Below are positions 61,701 through 64,000 of a stretch of 64,000 nucleotides of DNA, in pieces (the stretch's first letter is position 1; every line of letters starts with the position of its first letter). The stretch covers positions 50,744,001 through 50,808,000 of the forward strand of contig JAZBRS010000060.1 of the NCBI GenBank assembly GCA_037176725.1. Reading direction: 5' to 3'. Source of the DNA: Posidonia oceanica (taxonomy: Eukaryota; Streptophyta; Magnoliopsida; Alismatales; Posidoniaceae). The position numbers and the translations under genes were made by a program. Below the pieces are notes generated by a model. It searched no databases, was not told the origin of the DNA, and saw only the letters and a program-made list of their open reading frames with translations.

Positions 61701-64000
61701 GAGGATCCGGCCCGTTTGCTTCCTCGGGTGAGGACAAGCCCCCCTATGACTTCGCTTCCTGTAGACGAAGTCCCTCCAGTTTCTTCAGGCGAGGATCTAG
61801 CCTGCTTTCTTCCTCGGGCGAGGACAAGCCCCCCTGCGACTTCGCTCCATGTCGACGATGTGCCTCCTGTTTCCTCGAGTGAGGATCTGGCCCGCTTGCT
61901 TCCTCAGATGAGGAAAAGCCCCACAACAACTTCGCTCTGTGCAGACGAAGTCCCTCTAGTTTCCTTGGGTGAGGATCAGACCCGCTAGTTTGCTCGGGCG
62001 AGGACAGGCCCCCCTGTTACTTTGCTCCGAGCGGACGAAGTCCCATCCACTTCCTTGGGTTGGGATTTGGCCCACTTGCATCCTCAGGCGAGGACAGGCC
62101 CCCCAGCGACTTCACTCCGTGCGGATGAAGGCCCTCCTATTTCCACGGGCGAGGATAAGGCCCACTTGCTTCCTATTGCGAGGAGAAGCCCCCCTGCGAC
62201 TTCGCTATGTGCGGACAAAGTCCCTCCTATTCCCTCGGGCGAGGATCAAGCTAGCTTGCTTCGTCGGGCGAGGATAAGCCCCCCTGCGACTTCGCACCGT
62301 GCGGACGAAGTCCCTCCTGTTTCCTTGGACAAGGATCAGGCCCGCTTGCTTCCTTGGGCGAGGACAAGCCCCCCTGCGACTTCGCTCCGTGCGAACGAAG
62401 TCCCTCCTGTTTCCCCAGGCGAGGATTAGACCCGCTAGTTTCCTCGGGAGAGGACATGCCCTCCCTCCGACTTTGCTTCGTACGTACGAAGTCCCTCCTA
62501 TTTCCACGGACGAGGATTAGGCCCACTAGCTTCCTCGGGCGAGGATAAGCCCTCCGGTGGCTTCGCCCCGTGCGGACGAAGTCCCTTCTTTTTCCTCAGG
62601 CGAGGATCAGGCCAGCTTGCTTCCTCGGGCAAGGACAAGGCCCCCCTGCAACTTCGCTCCATGCGGACGAAGTCCCTCCTGTTTCCTCGAGCGAGGACCA
62701 GGCCTGCTTGCTTCCGCGGGCGAGGACAAGCCCCCCTGCGACTCTACTCCGTGCGGATGAAGTCCCTCCTATTTCCTCGTGCGAGGATCTGGCCCACTTG
62801 CATCCTCGGGCGAGGACAAGCCCCCCTGCGACTTCGCTGCGTTCGGACGATGTCCCTCTTGTTTCCTCGGGCGAGATTCAGGCCCGCTTGCTTCCACGGG
62901 CGAGGACAAGCCCCCCTATGACTTCGCTTCATGCGGACGAAGTCCCTCCAGTTTCTTCGGGCGAGGATCTAGCCTGCTTTCTTCCTCAGGCGAGGACAAG
63001 CCCCCCTGCGACTTCGCTCCTTGTGGACAATGTGCCTCCTGTTTCCTCGGGTGAGGATCTGGCCCGCTTGCTTCCTCAGACGAGGAAAAGCCCTACAGTG
63101 ACTTCGCTCCGTGCAGACGAAGTCCCACCTGTTTCCTCGGGCGAGGATCAGACCAGCTTGTTTCTTCGGGTGAGGACAGGCCCCCCTGTGACTTCACTCC
63201 GTGCGGACGAAGTCCCTCCAATTTCCACGAGCGAGGATAAGGCCCACTTGCTTCCTAAGGCGAGGAGAAGCCCCCCTGCGACTTCGCTACGTGCGGACAA
63301 AGTCCCTCCTATTTCCTCGGGCGAGGATCAAGCCAGCTTGCTTCATCGGGCAAGGATAAGCCCCCCTGTGACTTCGCAGCGTGCGGACGAAGTCCCTCCT
63401 GTTTCCTCGGACAAGGATCAGGCCTGCTTGCTTCCTTGGGCGAGGACATGCCCCCCTGCGACTTCGCTCCGTGCGAACGAAGTCCCTCCTGTTTCCTCGG
63501 GCGAGGATCGGACCCGCTAGTTTCCTCGGGAGAGGACATGCCCTCCCTCCGACTTCACTCCGTACGTACGAAGTCCCTCCTATTTCCACGGGCGAGGATT
63601 AGGCCCACTAGCTTCCACGGGTGAGGATAAGCCCTCCGGTGGTTTCGCTCCATGCGGACGAAGTCCCTCCTGTTACCTCAGGCGAGGGTCAGGCCCGCTT
63701 GCTTCCTCGGGTGAGGACAAGGCCCCCCTGCAACTTCGCTCCATGCAGACGAAGTCCCTCCTATTTCCTCGAGCGAGGACCTGGCCTACATGCTTCCGCA
63801 GGCGAGGACAAGCCACCCTGCGACTCTGCTCCGTGCAGATGAAGTCCCTCCTGTTTCCTCGTGCGAGGATCAGGCCCGTTTGCTTCCTCAGGCGAGGGCC
63901 CCCCTGCGACTTTGCAGAATTCAGACGACGTCCCACTTGTTTCCTCTAGCGAGATTCAGGCCCACTAGCTTCCTCGGGCGAGGACAAGCCCCCCTATGAC

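Larger units (their letters stand above)
21897..64000. repeat. Giant 90-bp satellite array (~465 monomers), three inverted repeats per monomer
   Basis: The same unit recurs every 90 bases, for example CGAAGTCC at 22263, 22353 and 22443. Taking GACTTCG as base 1, the parts are as follows. Hairpin A has GACTTCG..CGAAGTC arms (bases 1-25) with an inner CCG-TG-CGG pair. Hairpin B is TCCTCG-GG-CGAGGA (35-48). Hairpin C is the same 14-mer again (64-77), its stem extended by GCTTG and CAAGC. A run of 5-7 C follows. The unit has about ten CpG sites, and most copy differences are C-to-T or G-to-A at these. The array begins near 21.9 kb and runs off the right end of the window, so its full size is unknown. 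All six frames are often open because 90 is divisible by three; no gene is supported. Confidence 0.97.

Noticed and set aside
21897..64000. Long open frames in the satellite as real protein genes
   Set aside because: They occur in several frames on both strands at once, follow the 90-bp period, start and stop at random copy variants, and show no domain.
21290..64000. CRISPR array
   Set aside because: The repeats have no unique spacers; the whole unit is repeated, the context is a plant genome, and there are no cas genes.
21897..64000. Paired variants in satellite hairpins B and C (TCCTCA..TGAGGA, TCCTTG..CAAGGA) as proof of selection on structure
   Set aside because: Each arm contains CpG, and deamination alone often yields CA or TG on both sides; many copies have unmatched arms. 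Independent co-change is not shown.
1..64000. tRNA, rRNA or organelle-derived DNA
   Set aside because: No cloverleaf with A and B box signals, no rRNA-like tract and no plastid or mitochondrial genes were seen by eye; a dedicated scan was not possible.

Overview
The window looks like heterochromatic nuclear DNA of a flowering plant. It holds decayed Ty3/gypsy LTR retrotransposons of the Tat (Ogre/Retand/Grande-like) lineage, three plant-mobile-domain (PMD/DUF7745-type) gene relics, small plant-type GT-AG introns, and a very large CpG-rich satellite array. I see no cellular housekeeping gene, tRNA or rRNA. The species cannot be fixed from the sequence.

Layout. (1) 1-6077 (+): the 3' part of a Tat-type polyprotein: a first aspartic-protease-like domain, a second protease with G-patch, an acidic linker, reverse transcriptase, RNase H, a second archaeal-type RNase H, and an HHCC/DDE integrase. 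It is broken by stops and frameshifts, but nearly all catalytic residues remain. (2) 6078-7477: A-rich spacer with short repeats. (3) 7478-10316 (-): a multi-exon antisense gene with a PMD and a coiled-coil tail. Its seven introns are all GT-AG and phase 0, and it has one stop. (4) 10.4-12.2 kb: AT-rich minisatellite and AT-rich DNA, possibly a long 5' intron of that gene; 12.2-12.8 kb is a GC-rich island. (5) 12977-14335 (-): a two-exon DUF7745-like gene with two stops. (6) About 14.4-16.87 kb: promoter-bearing DNA with a TATA box at 16243, probably the 3' LTR of the first element. (7) 16887-17793 (+): integrase fragment of a second Tat element, abutting a run of 13 C. (8) 17.8-19.4 kb: 3' untranslated-type DNA with a ~240-bp imperfect tandem repeat and a diverged precursor of the later satellite. 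(9) 19482-20681 (+): a second DUF7745-like pseudogene. (10) 21.29-21.89 kb: an array of about 18 short hairpins. (11) 21.9-64.0 kb: about 465 copies of a 90-bp satellite, three inverted repeats per monomer, running off the window end.

The most interesting reading is of a Tat retrotransposon region acting as a source of satellite DNA. Hairpin-rich repeats increase in order and copy number from 18 kb rightward, ending in a 42-kb array that is itself organised in ~8.5-kb tandem segmental duplications. Nonsense mutations in all the coding relics are overwhelmingly transitions at CAG/CTG or CpG sites, as expected from long-term CHG/CG methylation. The long open frames in the satellite follow from its 90-bp (3 x 30) period and should not be read as proteins.
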